Part shown: positions 8,561-16,303 of the stretch, in pieces | Position numbering within the stretch: position 1 is the first letter of the stretch | Layout: each line of letters begins with the position of its first letter | Source of the DNA: Brachybacterium halotolerans | GTDB lineage: Bacteria; Actinomycetota; Actinomycetes; Actinomycetales; Dermabacteraceae | Assembly (NCBI RefSeq): GCF_016623465.1 | Contig: NZ_JAEDAJ010000004.1 | Coordinates: 124,001-188,000 of the forward strand | Length of the DNA: 64,000 nt | Direction: 5' to 3' | Notes under the pieces: model-generated | Seen by the model: the letters and a program-made list of their open reading frames with translations, nothing else | The model's database searches: none | Told to the model about the DNA's origin: nothing | Made by a program: the position numbers and the translations under genes

Positions 8561-9918
8561 CACGCCGCCACCTGCCCGGACGCCCTGTCGGTGCCCTCGG
8601 CGTCAGGCTCGACGTCGGCCAGGTCGTTGCGGTACGTCTCGCCGGCGAACCAGATGCACAGTGCGCTGATGAGACAGGCGAGCACCAGATACGCACCTGC
8701 GGGCCACCACGACCCTGCGGCGGCCGTGAGCGCGACGGCGATCAACGGGGTCGGTCCCCCGCCGATCAGAGCAGATCCCTGGTAGACGACCCCCAGCCCG
8801 GTGTAGCGCACCTTCGTGCCGAACAGCTCCGCGAACAGCGCACCCTGGATGCTGAACATCAGGCCGGTCCCGACGGCGTGGACCATCACGATGATCGCCC
8901 ATGTGGCCAGCGCATTGCCGAGCGAGATGATCGGGAAGTACAGAATGCCGCCGCCCAGTGCGCAGATCGCGATCCCGGTGAGGTAGACGGGCCGGCGACC
9001 GTAGCGGTCGGAGAGTCGGCCCGCGACCGGCAGCACGACCAGTTGCACGGCGGAGGAGATCACGAAGCCGGTGAGGATGAGCTGGCTGTCCATGCCCAGT
9101 GTCGAGGTCACCCACGAGACGGCGAAGACGTTGATGATGTTGAACGTGACGGCGTCCGCCATGCGCGCGCCGATGCCGATGAGCACCATCTTCGGCTGCT
9201 CGACGAGCAGGGCGAGGAAGGGTGCGGACTTGCTCTCCTGACGGTCCTCGGCGAAGGCGGCCGTCTCGGGCAGGTTCTTGCGGATGTAGAACCCGAGCAG
9301 CAGGAACGGCCCGCTGACGAGGAACGGGATGCGCCACCCCCAGCTGAGCAGGTCGGCCTCGGGCAGCTGGGTGACGATGGCGAAGATCCCTGTGGAGGCG
9401 AGAAGTGCCGCGGGCGTGCCGAGCTGATGGAAGCTGCCTGCGAGTCCGCGCTTGCCCTGGGGTGCGTTCTCGAGGGCGAGCAGCGAACCCCCGCCGTACT
9501 CGCCACCGATGCCGACCCCCTGGATGAGCCTGAGTGCGATCAGCAGGATCGCGCCGAGGCCCCCGGCAGTCGCATGCGAGGGCAGCAGGCCCATCAGGAA
9601 GGTGCCTCCTCCGATCAGGAACACCGTGATCAGCAGCACCGGCTTGCGCCCGATGCGATCTCCGAAGTGCCCGAACAGGATCGCTCCGATGGGACGGGTC
9701 AGGAACGCCACGGCGAAGGTCGCGAAGGACTCCAGCAGTGCCACCGTCGGCGAGGAGTCGGGGAAGAAGACCCGCGGCAGGACTAGGCTCGCCGCCGTGC
9801 CGTAGATCCAGAAGTCGTACCACTCCAGGAACGCGCCCATGAAGGCCGCGAAGGTGGCGCGGCGGGAGGTAGCGGTCGCCGGCGTATGGGGAGGTGGGGT
9901 CTGAGGGGTGGACGTCAT
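8560..9918 (-). CDS. MFS transporter, metabolite:H+ symporter (MHS) family
   Basis: 452 residues and 12 hydrophobic segments. The MHS hallmarks are FMGAFLEWYDFWIYGTAAS at the start of TM1, RPIGAILFGHFGDRIGRKP (motif A between TM2 and TM3) and RLIQGVGIGGEYGG. MHS members import organic acids, osmolytes or similar solutes with protons. ATG 9918 is preferred over TTG 9924 because GAAAGG lies 6 nt upstream. The promoter at 9999-10027 mirrors that of the divergent ROK gene, implying shared control. Cotranscribed with the alditol oxidase. Confidence 0.88.
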   Translation of the reverse strand: MTSTPQTPPPHTPATATSRRATFAAFMGAFLEWYDFWIYGTAASLVLPRVFFPDSSPTVALLESFATFAVAFLTRPIGAILFGHFGDRIGRKPVLLITVFLIGGGTFLMGLLPSHATAGGLGAILLIALRLIQGVGIGGEYGGGSLLALENAPQGKRGLAGSFHQLGTPAALLASTGIFAIVTQLPEADLLSWGWRIPFLVSGPFLLLGFYIRKNLPETAAFAEDRQESKSAPFLALLVEQPKMVLIGIGARMADAVTFNIINVFAVSWVTSTLGMDSQLILTGFVISSAVQLVVLPVAGRLSDRYGRRPVYLTGIAICALGGGILYFPIISLGNALATWAIIVMVHAVGTGLMFSIQGALFAELFGTKVRYTGLGVVYQGSALIGGGPTPLIAVALTAAAGSWWPAGAYLVLACLISALCIWFAGETYRNDLADVEPDAEGTDRASGQVAA

Positions 9919-9998
9919 CGTCAACCTTTCGTCTTGACGCCCATCAGCGGAGCTGGAGGGGCGATGGTGACGGCTGTGCGCCGAATGCGCTCAGAGCG

Positions 9999-10027
9999 AC
10001 GCTAGGAGGGGCACTTTTTTCCGTCAA
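9999..10027 (-). promoter_or_regulatory. Promoter of MHS transporter/alditol oxidase operon
   Basis: On the minus strand TTGACG (10027-10022), a 17-bp spacer beginning GAAAAAAGTG, then TAGCGT (10004-9999). This predicts a start near 9992 and a leader of about 75 nt. The -35 plus spacer start (TTGACGGAAAAA) is identical to that of the divergent ROK promoter. Confidence 0.65.
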
Positions 10028-10095
10028 CGGGGCGACAGAATGACCTGTCGGATCGGGCCGTGCTCCGGTCCCGCGCGGCCGACCCGGTCTGGCTC

Positions 10096-10118
10096 GGTCC
10101 GCCCCCGCCCGGCGGACC
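10096..10118. repeat. Perfect 8-bp stem inverted repeat between divergent promoters
   Basis: GGTCCGCC, a 7-nt C-rich loop, then GGCGGACC. It sits midway between the two mirror-image promoters (9999-10027 and 10155-10184). It could be a regulator site or a DNA structure; it is not followed by a T-run, so it is not an obvious terminator. Confidence 0.5.
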
Positions 10119-10154
10119 CGGCCCGGCCCGGCGCAGAATCTTTCTGCCGGATTC

Positions 10155-10184
10155 TTGACGGAAAAATTGACGCCTCCCTAGCCT
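10155..10184 (+). promoter_or_regulatory. Promoter of ROK regulator/sulfatase, leaderless type
   Basis: TTGACG (10155-10160), 18-bp spacer beginning GAAAAA, TAGCCT (10179-10184), then 6 nt to the ATG at 10191. The start site would fall on or next to the ATG, giving a leaderless mRNA. The core TTGACGGAAAAA is shared with the opposing promoter, so it may also hold the operator. Confidence 0.65.
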
Positions 10185-10190
10185 GACCGC

Positions 10191-11417
10191 ATGTCCACAC
10201 CGGCGTCGGGTCCCGCCCTGATGCGCTGGAGTCACGAGGAGCGCATCCTCGAGACCTTCCGGCGCCACGGGGCGCTGAGCCGCGCCGAGCTCGCCTCGTA
10301 TGCAGGACTCTCGCGGACGACGCTCTCGGAGATCGTCGGGGGCCTCGTGCGTCGCGGAGCCCTCCAGGTGGTCGCGACGGACGCGGAGAGTCGACGCGGC
10401 TCAGGGCGCCCGGCCGAGCTCCTGGCTCTGGACCCGCGGTCCGGGCAGCACCTCGGCATCGACCTCGCCCACAACGCCGTCCATGTCACCGTCGTGGATG
10501 CGACCCGACGCATCATCGCCTCCGAGAAGAGGGACGCCGATCCCGATCTGCCCTGGGCCCGGCGCGTCCGCACCGCCCTGGACGTGCTCAGGGAGATCGA
10601 GGAGGACGGCACCCGGTTCAGCGCTCTCCAGGGGGTGGGCGTCGGTCTCCCGGGCCCCTACTCCCCCGCGTGGAGCAACGACCGCACCCTGGCCCACACG
10701 GAGTCCCTCGAGGCTCGTCGCATCGTGGAGACCGCGATCATCGAACGCTTCGGCATGGCTCCGGTGATGGACACCAACACCCGCCTGGCCGCTCTGGCCG
10801 AAGCGGATCACCGACACGAGCTGGGCGAGGATCTGATCTACGTGCGGGTGGCCGGAGGGATCGGGGGCGGTGTCGTCGTGGGCGGAAGGCTGGTCCATGG
10901 CAGCCGCGGCCTCGCCGGAGAATTCGGGCACATCGGCGTGGCGGACAGCGGCCGGACGTGCAGCAGGTGCGGGAAGCACGGCTGCCTCGAGACCGTGGCC
11001 TCGCTGCCGTCCATCCTGCAGAGCTGCCGTGAGCTCGGACTGCCCGTGCAGAGCCCGGCCGATCTGAGCGCCGCCGTCGACCGGGATGAACCGATCGCGG
11101 CGTCGGTGCTGAGCGAGGCGGGCGCCGCGACCGGGCGCGCCCTCGCCGGGAGCGTGCTCGCTCTCAACCCCACCGCAGTGGTCGTCGGCGGCCCATTGGC
11201 CCGGTTCGCACCCGTCTTCGTCGAGCGCGTCGCCTCCACGATCGCCTTCGAGGTCCGTTCGATAGGCGGTGCGCAACCACGCGTGCAGGCCTCGGACCTC
11301 GGGGACGACGGCGGAGCGCTGGGGGCGATCCTCTCCCTCGTGCACCGCTCCGCACTTCTCGCCGGCTACCCGGTCGGCGACGGCAGCAGCCCCTCCATCA
11401 CCCCCATGAACGCATGA
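10191..11417 (+). CDS. ROK-family transcriptional regulator
   Basis: 408 residues: N-terminal winged helix-turn-helix (SRAELASYAGLSRTTLSEIV, about residues 30-50) and a ROK sugar-kinase-like domain starting LGIDLAHNAVHVTVVD. The zinc motif CSRCGKHGCLE (CxxCxxxGCxE) and GGIGGGVVVGG are intact, as in NagC/Mlc/XylR-type repressors. The sugar-kinase fold usually senses an inducer sugar. Leaderless ATG at 10191. It likely represses both itself and the divergent transporter-oxidase operon through the duplicated promoter motif. Confidence 0.88.
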   Translation: MSTPASGPALMRWSHEERILETFRRHGALSRAELASYAGLSRTTLSEIVGGLVRRGALQVVATDAESRRGSGRPAELLALDPRSGQHLGIDLAHNAVHVTVVDATRRIIASEKRDADPDLPWARRVRTALDVLREIEEDGTRFSALQGVGVGLPGPYSPAWSNDRTLAHTESLEARRIVETAIIERFGMAPVMDTNTRLAALAEADHRHELGEDLIYVRVAGGIGGGVVVGGRLVHGSRGLAGEFGHIGVADSGRTCSRCGKHGCLETVASLPSILQSCRELGLPVQSPADLSAAVDRDEPIAASVLSEAGAATGRALAGSVLALNPTAVVVGGPLARFAPVFVERVASTIAFEVRSIGGAQPRVQASDLGDDGGALGAILSLVHRSALLAGYPVGDGSSPSITPMNA

Positions 11418-11428
11418 AAGGCCAGCGC

Positions 11429-12964
11429 ATGAGCGCCTCGCGCAGCAACATCCTGTTCCTGATGACCGATCAGCACCGGACCGACACCCTGGGCTGCTAC
11501 GGGAACCCCTGCGGCATCTCACCGAACCTCGATGCGCTGGCCGCGTACGGCACCCGCTTCGACCGGTGGTACACGCCGACGGCGATCTGCACTCCGGCCC
11601 GTGTCAGCCTGCTGACGGGCCAAGCACCGTTCCGGCATCGAGTCCTGGCCAATCGCGAGCGGAACGTCGGCTATCTCGAGGACCTCGCGCCGGGCAGTTT
11701 CACCTTCGTCGACGCGCTGCGCCGGGCGGGGTACAACACGGGTCTCGTCGGCAAATGGCACGCGGGGTCGGACGTCGACTCGCACGCGGCCGGATTCGAC
11801 GGGCCCGATCTGCCCGGCGATGCCTGGCACAACCCGGTCGACGCCGCCGACTACCGGGCGTACCTCGCCGAGCACGATCTGCCCGGCTATGAGATCAGCG
11901 ACCGCATCCGCGGCAGCCTCCCCAACGGCGGCGAGGGCAACCTGCTGGCCGCCCGTCTCCACCAGCCGCTCGAGGCGACCTTCGAGCACTACCTCGCCAC
12001 GCGCACCATCGAGCAGCTGGAGAAGTACGCCGAGGACGCGCACCGCGACGAGAAGCCATTCTTCCTCCAGCTCAACTTCTTCGGGCCGCACCTGCCGTAC
12101 GTGCTCCCGGACGAGTACTTCGACCTCATCGACCCCGAGCAGATCACGCTCCCGAAGTCCATCGCCGAGACCTTCCAGGGCAAGCCGACCGTGCAGGCGA
12201 ACTACAGCGCGCACTGGGCCTTCGACACCATGCCGCTCGAGGTCACACGCAAGTTGGTCGCCGTGTATTGGGGCTACGTCGCCCTGATCGACCACGAGAT
12301 CGGACGCGTCATGGAGGCGATGCGCGGACTGGGACTCATCGACAGCACCGCGGTGTTCTTCACCAGCGACCACGGTGAGTTCACGGGCGCCCACCGACTC
12401 CACGACAAGGGGCCAGCCATGTACGAGGACATCTACCGCACCGCCGGCATCATGCGGATGCCGGGTGGAGTGCAGGGCCAGGTGCGCGACGAGTTCGTCA
12501 GCCTGCTGGACTGCACGGCGACGATCCTCGACCTCGCGGGACTGGACCCCTCCCCTGCGATGGACTCCCGAAGCCTCGTCCCGCTCGCGCACGGTGCGCA
12601 TCCCGACTGGGACGAGGACATCATCTGCGAGTTCCACGGGCATCACTTCCCCTACCCCCAGCGCATGCTTCGCACCACCCGCTACAAGCTCATCGTCAAC
12701 CCGGAGTCGGTCAACGAGCTGTACGACCTGCAGTGCGACCCCGACGAGCTGCTCAACATCCACGACCATCCGGAGATGGCCGAGGTCCGTCAGGCACTCA
12801 CCACTCGCCTCTACCAGCGGCTCCGGGAACGCGGCGACAACTTCTACCACTGGATGACCACGATGTTCGAGGTGGGCGGGGTGGATTACGACCCGACCCA
12901 GTCCGGGCTCGACGACTCGACGTACGCCCGGCGCTCGGACTCCCCGCAGCCGGCAGGGTCGTGA
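11429..12964 (+). CDS. Type I sulfatase
   Basis: 511 residues of the alkaline-phosphatase/sulfatase fold. The metal site starts NILFLMTDQHRTD, and the modification motif CTPAR at residues 54-58 is the C-x-P-x-R box whose Cys is converted to formylglycine. Later blocks are VGKWHAG, FFTSDHGEF and HDKGPAMYEDIYRTAG. AAAGG at 11417-11421 favours ATG 11429 over the ATG at 11414 that overlaps the ROK stop. The likely job is desulfation of a sugar or polyol sulfate feeding the alditol oxidase module. No formylglycine-generating enzyme or signal peptide is seen here, so the protein is probably cytoplasmic. Confidence 0.88.
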   Translation: MSASRSNILFLMTDQHRTDTLGCYGNPCGISPNLDALAAYGTRFDRWYTPTAICTPARVSLLTGQAPFRHRVLANRERNVGYLEDLAPGSFTFVDALRRAGYNTGLVGKWHAGSDVDSHAAGFDGPDLPGDAWHNPVDAADYRAYLAEHDLPGYEISDRIRGSLPNGGEGNLLAARLHQPLEATFEHYLATRTIEQLEKYAEDAHRDEKPFFLQLNFFGPHLPYVLPDEYFDLIDPEQITLPKSIAETFQGKPTVQANYSAHWAFDTMPLEVTRKLVAVYWGYVALIDHEIGRVMEAMRGLGLIDSTAVFFTSDHGEFTGAHRLHDKGPAMYEDIYRTAGIMRMPGGVQGQVRDEFVSLLDCTATILDLAGLDPSPAMDSRSLVPLAHGAHPDWDEDIICEFHGHHFPYPQRMLRTTRYKLIVNPESVNELYDLQCDPDELLNIHDHPEMAEVRQALTTRLYQRLRERGDNFYHWMTTMFEVGGVDYDPTQSGLDDSTYARRSDSPQPAGS

Positions 12965-13001
12965 TCGGCAGCGTGGTCAGTTGACCGCACCTTCGAACAC
13001 C

Positions 13002-13277
13002 TCAGTCGAAGATGCTCAGCACCCGGAACGGCAGCTTGACCAGCCACCAGATCCCGCAGCCCACCCAGGCGATCGCGGACCAGGGCACCAGGAACAGATC
13101 CCAGATGCCGTAGGGGCTGGTGCTCGAGGCGCGCCGCGCGCGCTCCTGCATCTCCGGGTCCTCCGGTCCGGGCACGCCCGGCGCGTACCGCGAACCGTCC
13201 GGCGCCGTGGGCTGCGAGCCGTACTGGGACTGTCCGTTCCCCGAGGCGTCCGCCGCCCCGTTCCCGAGCCCGCTCAT
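13002..13277 (-). CDS. Small membrane protein of flotillin operon
   Basis: 91 residues. A Gly/Pro/Ser-rich N-terminal half is followed by one strongly hydrophobic, Trp-rich segment (LFLVPWSAIAWVGCGIWWLV) and a short basic tail. ATG overlaps the stop of the preceding gene (ATGA). No family recognised. Third gene behind the flotillin, so it may be a membrane partner of the SPFH assembly. Confidence 0.65.
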   Translation of the reverse strand: MSGLGNGAADASGNGQSQYGSQPTAPDGSRYAPGVPGPEDPEMQERARRASSTSPYGIWDLFLVPWSAIAWVGCGIWWLVKLPFRVLSIFD

Positions 13278-13741
13278 CGCGCGGGCCCGCCCCGCTGCGC
13301 GAGCTTGTCCTTGAACCCCTGGAAGGCGCCCTTGATCCCGGTGGGCTCGTCCTCGTCCTCCGACGGCAGCTCCACGTGGTCGACGATCGCGCGCATGGTG
13401 GCGACGTCGATGCTGGGCATCCCTCCCCCGAGCAGCACGCCGATCCTCTCGCCGACCAGCACCTCGAGCCCGTCGGCCGCCTGCTGCCCGCGGGACTCGC
13501 GGGCCGTCTGGAGGCGGTCGCGCAGCATCCGCTCGGCGGCGGCCGATGCGGGAACCGGCTCCGGATGGCCGGCGACGGAGATGAGTTCCACGGGTGCGTC
13601 CTCTCGGGCTCGGGCGGCGGTGTCTGCCTCGGCGGTTTCTGCCCCGGCGGTGTCGCCGGGCGGTGGCGGATGGACCGACGGTGTCGCCGGGCCCGCAGCA
13701 GCGCGGGGCCCGGCGGACCGATCAGTCGGTGCCCGCCCCAT
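13274..13741 (-). CDS. Hypothetical protein of flotillin operon
   Basis: 155 residues if ATG 13741 is used; it has GGAGCAGA just upstream and overlaps the flotillin end by 20 bp. The first 60 residues are low-complexity Ala/Pro/Gly. The C-terminal 90 look folded: AAAERMLRDRLQTARESRGQ helix, VGERIGVLLGGGMPSIDVAT, then an acidic patch and FKDKLAQRGG. No family recognised. Overlapping on both sides, so it is surely cotranscribed with its neighbours. Confidence 0.65.
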   Translation of the reverse strand: MGRAPTDRSAGPRAAAGPATPSVHPPPPGDTAGAETAEADTAARAREDAPVELISVAGHPEPVPASAAAERMLRDRLQTARESRGQQAADGLEVLVGERIGVLLGGGMPSIDVATMRAIVDHVELPSEDEDEPTGIKGAFQGFKDKLAQRGGPAR

Positions 13742-15290
13742 TCTGCTCCGGGCGCCCCGAGGCCGGAGCCTCGTCCACGGTCTGCGCTCCCATGTCGCCC
13801 GTCGGCCGCGACTCGCTGCTCCCGCCGTATCCCGCGGCCCCACCGTTCCCAGCGGCCCCACCGGCCCCGCCGGCACGGTGCGATCCGCCCGACCCGCTCG
13901 CGCCCTGCCCGCGCAGCGCCTCGCCGATCGCCTCGCCCTGGGCGCGGCCCTGCGCCTCGCCGGCCACGCGGCCCTGGATGAGGTCGGGGATGCTCAGCCC
14001 GAGCGTCGCCTCGACGGTGTCGAAGACACCGCGCAGGGCCCCGGCGGACTCGCCGGAGAACTGCTTGCCGGCGACGTCGCCCTCGGCGCCGCCGGAGCTG
14101 ACCACGGTGATCTCGCCGATCTGCGCGTAGCCCCGGGCGAAGGTCTCCATGAGGGTGGGCAGCTGGTCGACGACGCGCTGCGCGAGCAGCGCCTCCTGGT
14201 TCTCGCGCAGCGCCTCGGCCTCGGCGCGCATCGCGTCCGCGCGGGCCTCGCCGGCCAGTCGCTGGGACTCCGCGTCGGCCTCGGCGCGCAGCTTCACGGC
14301 GCGGGCGTCGGCCTCGGCGACCTCGGCGCGGGCCTCGGCCTGGCGACGCTGCTCGAAGGCGGCGGCCTCCGCGTCCTTCTGCCGGCGGTAGAGCTCGGCG
14401 TCGGCGACGCGCTTGACGTCGGCGTCCAGCTGCGCCTGCTTGTTCTCGGCCTGCTGCTGGAGGACCTCCTGGCGGGACTTCTCCCCCGCCAGGGCCTGCG
14501 CCTGCTCGGCCTGCGCCTGCGCGCGGCCCACCTCGGCCTGCGCGTTCGCCTTGTTCGTGTCCAGCGCCTGCTGCTCGACGAGGTTCTGCTCCTCGTTGCG
14601 GATGCGCTCCTTGGCGACCGCGCGCTCGGCGTTGGTCTGGCTGATCTCGGCCGCCTGGCGCTTGTCCTCGATCTCCGGGGCGCCGAGCGACTGGATATAG
14701 CCGACGCCGTCGGTGATGCCGCGGATCTGGAAGGAGTCGAGGATCAGGCCCTGCTCGCGCAGCTCGGGGATCACGGTCTCGGCAATCTGCTCGGAGAAGA
14801 CCTTGCGGTCGCGCATGAGCGAGATGACGGACTGCTGGGCGATCACGCCTCGCAGCACGCCCTCGAGCTGGTCCTGGGTGAAGGACTCGATGGCCTCGTC
14901 CTGGGAGGCGAAGCGCTCGGCCGCCCGGCGCACCAGCTCGCGGTCCGAGCCGATCTTCACGAGCGTCACGGCCTCGACGGCGAGGGTGACGTTGTCCGAG
15001 GACTGCGCCTCCGCGCGCATGTTCACCTGGCGCTGGCGCAGCGAGATGACCTCGTGGCGCTGGGTGATCGGGTTGACGATCGCCTTGCCGTTGACGACCA
15101 CGGTGGTCGCGGACGTGGAGCCGTCCTCGTTCTTCTGGCTCTTGCCGGAGATGACCAGCGCCTCGTCGGCCCGCGCGACCTTGATCCAACCGCGGACCAG
15201 GAAGAACGCGATCACCGCGATGACGAGGAGGGCGACGACGACCACGGCGATGAAGCCTGCGATCCCGATGCCGAGGAATGTGCTTCCCAT
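13722..15290 (-). CDS. Flotillin-like SPFH/Band 7 protein
   Basis: 522 residues: an N-terminal membrane segment (IAGFIAVVVVALLVIAVIAF), an SPFH domain (DEALVISGKSQKNEDG onward), a long Ala/Glu/Gln-rich coiled coil with EA repeats from about residue 215 to 380, then a flotillin C-terminal region (AQRVVDQLPTLMETFARGYA, ITVVSSG) and a Gly/Ala-rich tail. Flotillins scaffold lipid microdomains. ATG 15290 follows AAGGAAC. It heads a three-gene overlapping operon with two small proteins, which suggests a dedicated complex. Confidence 0.9.
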   Translation of the reverse strand: MGSTFLGIGIAGFIAVVVVALLVIAVIAFFLVRGWIKVARADEALVISGKSQKNEDGSTSATTVVVNGKAIVNPITQRHEVISLRQRQVNMRAEAQSSDNVTLAVEAVTLVKIGSDRELVRRAAERFASQDEAIESFTQDQLEGVLRGVIAQQSVISLMRDRKVFSEQIAETVIPELREQGLILDSFQIRGITDGVGYIQSLGAPEIEDKRQAAEISQTNAERAVAKERIRNEEQNLVEQQALDTNKANAQAEVGRAQAQAEQAQALAGEKSRQEVLQQQAENKQAQLDADVKRVADAELYRRQKDAEAAAFEQRRQAEARAEVAEADARAVKLRAEADAESQRLAGEARADAMRAEAEALRENQEALLAQRVVDQLPTLMETFARGYAQIGEITVVSSGGAEGDVAGKQFSGESAGALRGVFDTVEATLGLSIPDLIQGRVAGEAQGRAQGEAIGEALRGQGASGSGGSHRAGGAGGAAGNGGAAGYGGSSESRPTGDMGAQTVDEAPASGRPEQNGAGTD

Positions 15291-15593
15291 GGGAGTTCCT
15301 TCTGGGGAGGGGACAGTGGGGCAAGGATCCCATGGATCCGTGCCGACGGACGGGGCCGAGAGCACCTGTGGATGGGCAGAAGTCCCCATGGACCGGCGGT
15401 GTCGGGAGCCGTAGGTTGACGTCGGCACAGGCAGATCAGGAAGCGGCGCTGCGAGGGGACGATGTCGGGATTCTCGGGAGCGGACACCCAACCGCTCCGC
15501 GCGTTCAGCTCGGCGTCGGATGCGCAGCCGCCTCGCCCGGGAGCACGACGTGGTCGGGTCATCCTCCGCCCAGCACTCGGAAGGGTCCGTGAC
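15291..15593. other. Divergent intergenic region (flotillin / lipoprotein)
   Basis: About 300 bp between oppositely oriented genes. I see a GGATCC-CAT-GGATCC repeat at 15325-15339 and a TTGACG at about 15416, but no convincing -10 partner and no gene. Confidence 0.4.
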
Positions 15594-16034
15594 GTGAGAC
15601 GACGAGCTCTTCTCCCCCTGCTCCCCCTCGCGGTCGGCACGATGCTGCTGGCCGCCTGCGGGAACTCCGACCCCGAGGAGACCGAGATGGATGCCGAGAC
15701 CGTGCTCGACGCTGCGGGCCTCAGCGCCCCGGATCTGGAGGCCTCCGTGGCCGACGCTCCACTGAAGGGCGACGAGGCGTGGAGCAGGGTCGTCACCTTC
15801 TCCGGCCCCGCCGACGTGATCGACGCATGGGTGGCGGACAACTTCCCCGACGGCATCGAGTCCCGCGCCTTCAAGGACGACATGGCTGCGGCGACCGAGC
15901 GCCTGGGGGATGACACGCAGAAGAAGGGCGACCGCATCGCCGAGGGCGTCGAGGGGTCGGCGGCGTTCGTCGTCGTGGTCGGGCAGGAGGACGAGCCCGT
16001 CGTGCATGTGGCGGTGCGGCAGACGGGGCGCTGA
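15594..16034 (+). CDS. Small lipoprotein, function unknown
   Basis: 146 residues from GTG 15594. The signal peptide (RRRALLPLLPLAVGTM) ends in the lipobox LLAAC, with Cys22 as the lipidation site. The mature part is acidic, with TFSGPADVIDAWVADNFPDG and a C-terminal strand FVVVVGQEDEPVVHVAVRQ, perhaps a small alpha/beta domain. The frame is open upstream to 15462, but that part lacks signal-peptide logic. GAAGG at 15580 is a plausible ribosome site. No family recognised. Confidence 0.7.
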   Translation: MRRRALLPLLPLAVGTMLLAACGNSDPEETEMDAETVLDAAGLSAPDLEASVADAPLKGDEAWSRVVTFSGPADVIDAWVADNFPDGIESRAFKDDMAAATERLGDDTQKKGDRIAEGVEGSAAFVVVVGQEDEPVVHVAVRQTGR

Positions 16035-16115
16035 CCGTGTCGACGGACCTCTTCCGCACAGCGGGCCTCGCCCGCTCCGCATCCGCCCTCGACCCCACGT
16101 CCTGAGAGATAGACG

Positions 16116-16144
16116 CTCCATGACAGTTATTAACTGTCATGGAG
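16116..16144. promoter_or_regulatory. Perfect 29-bp operator palindrome
   Basis: Arms CTCCATGACAGTTA and TAACTGTCATGGAG are exact inverted repeats around a single T. The core is AT-rich in a GC-rich setting. It lies about 160 bp before the MFS gene. Symmetry and size suit a dimeric MarR-, TetR- or GntR-type regulator; none is adjacent. Confidence 0.7.
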
Positions 16145-16303
16145 GTCCTCATCCTTCGCCGTGCCCCTGAGGAGGACGTGGCGGATCCCGCCGCCCGGCA
16201 CGGGCACCCCGTGACCGATCGCGCCGCAGGCCTATACGATCGATCGGTCCCCACCGCTCCCAGCGTCGGCAGCGATGATCCGCCCCGTTCCGCTGGAGAT
16301 GCC

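Noticed and set aside
12886-15333. Very long ORF antisense to the flotillin operon, and its plus-strand counterpart
   Set aside because: Arg/Gly/Ala-rich shadow of the flotillin coding frame; no domain and no start signal.
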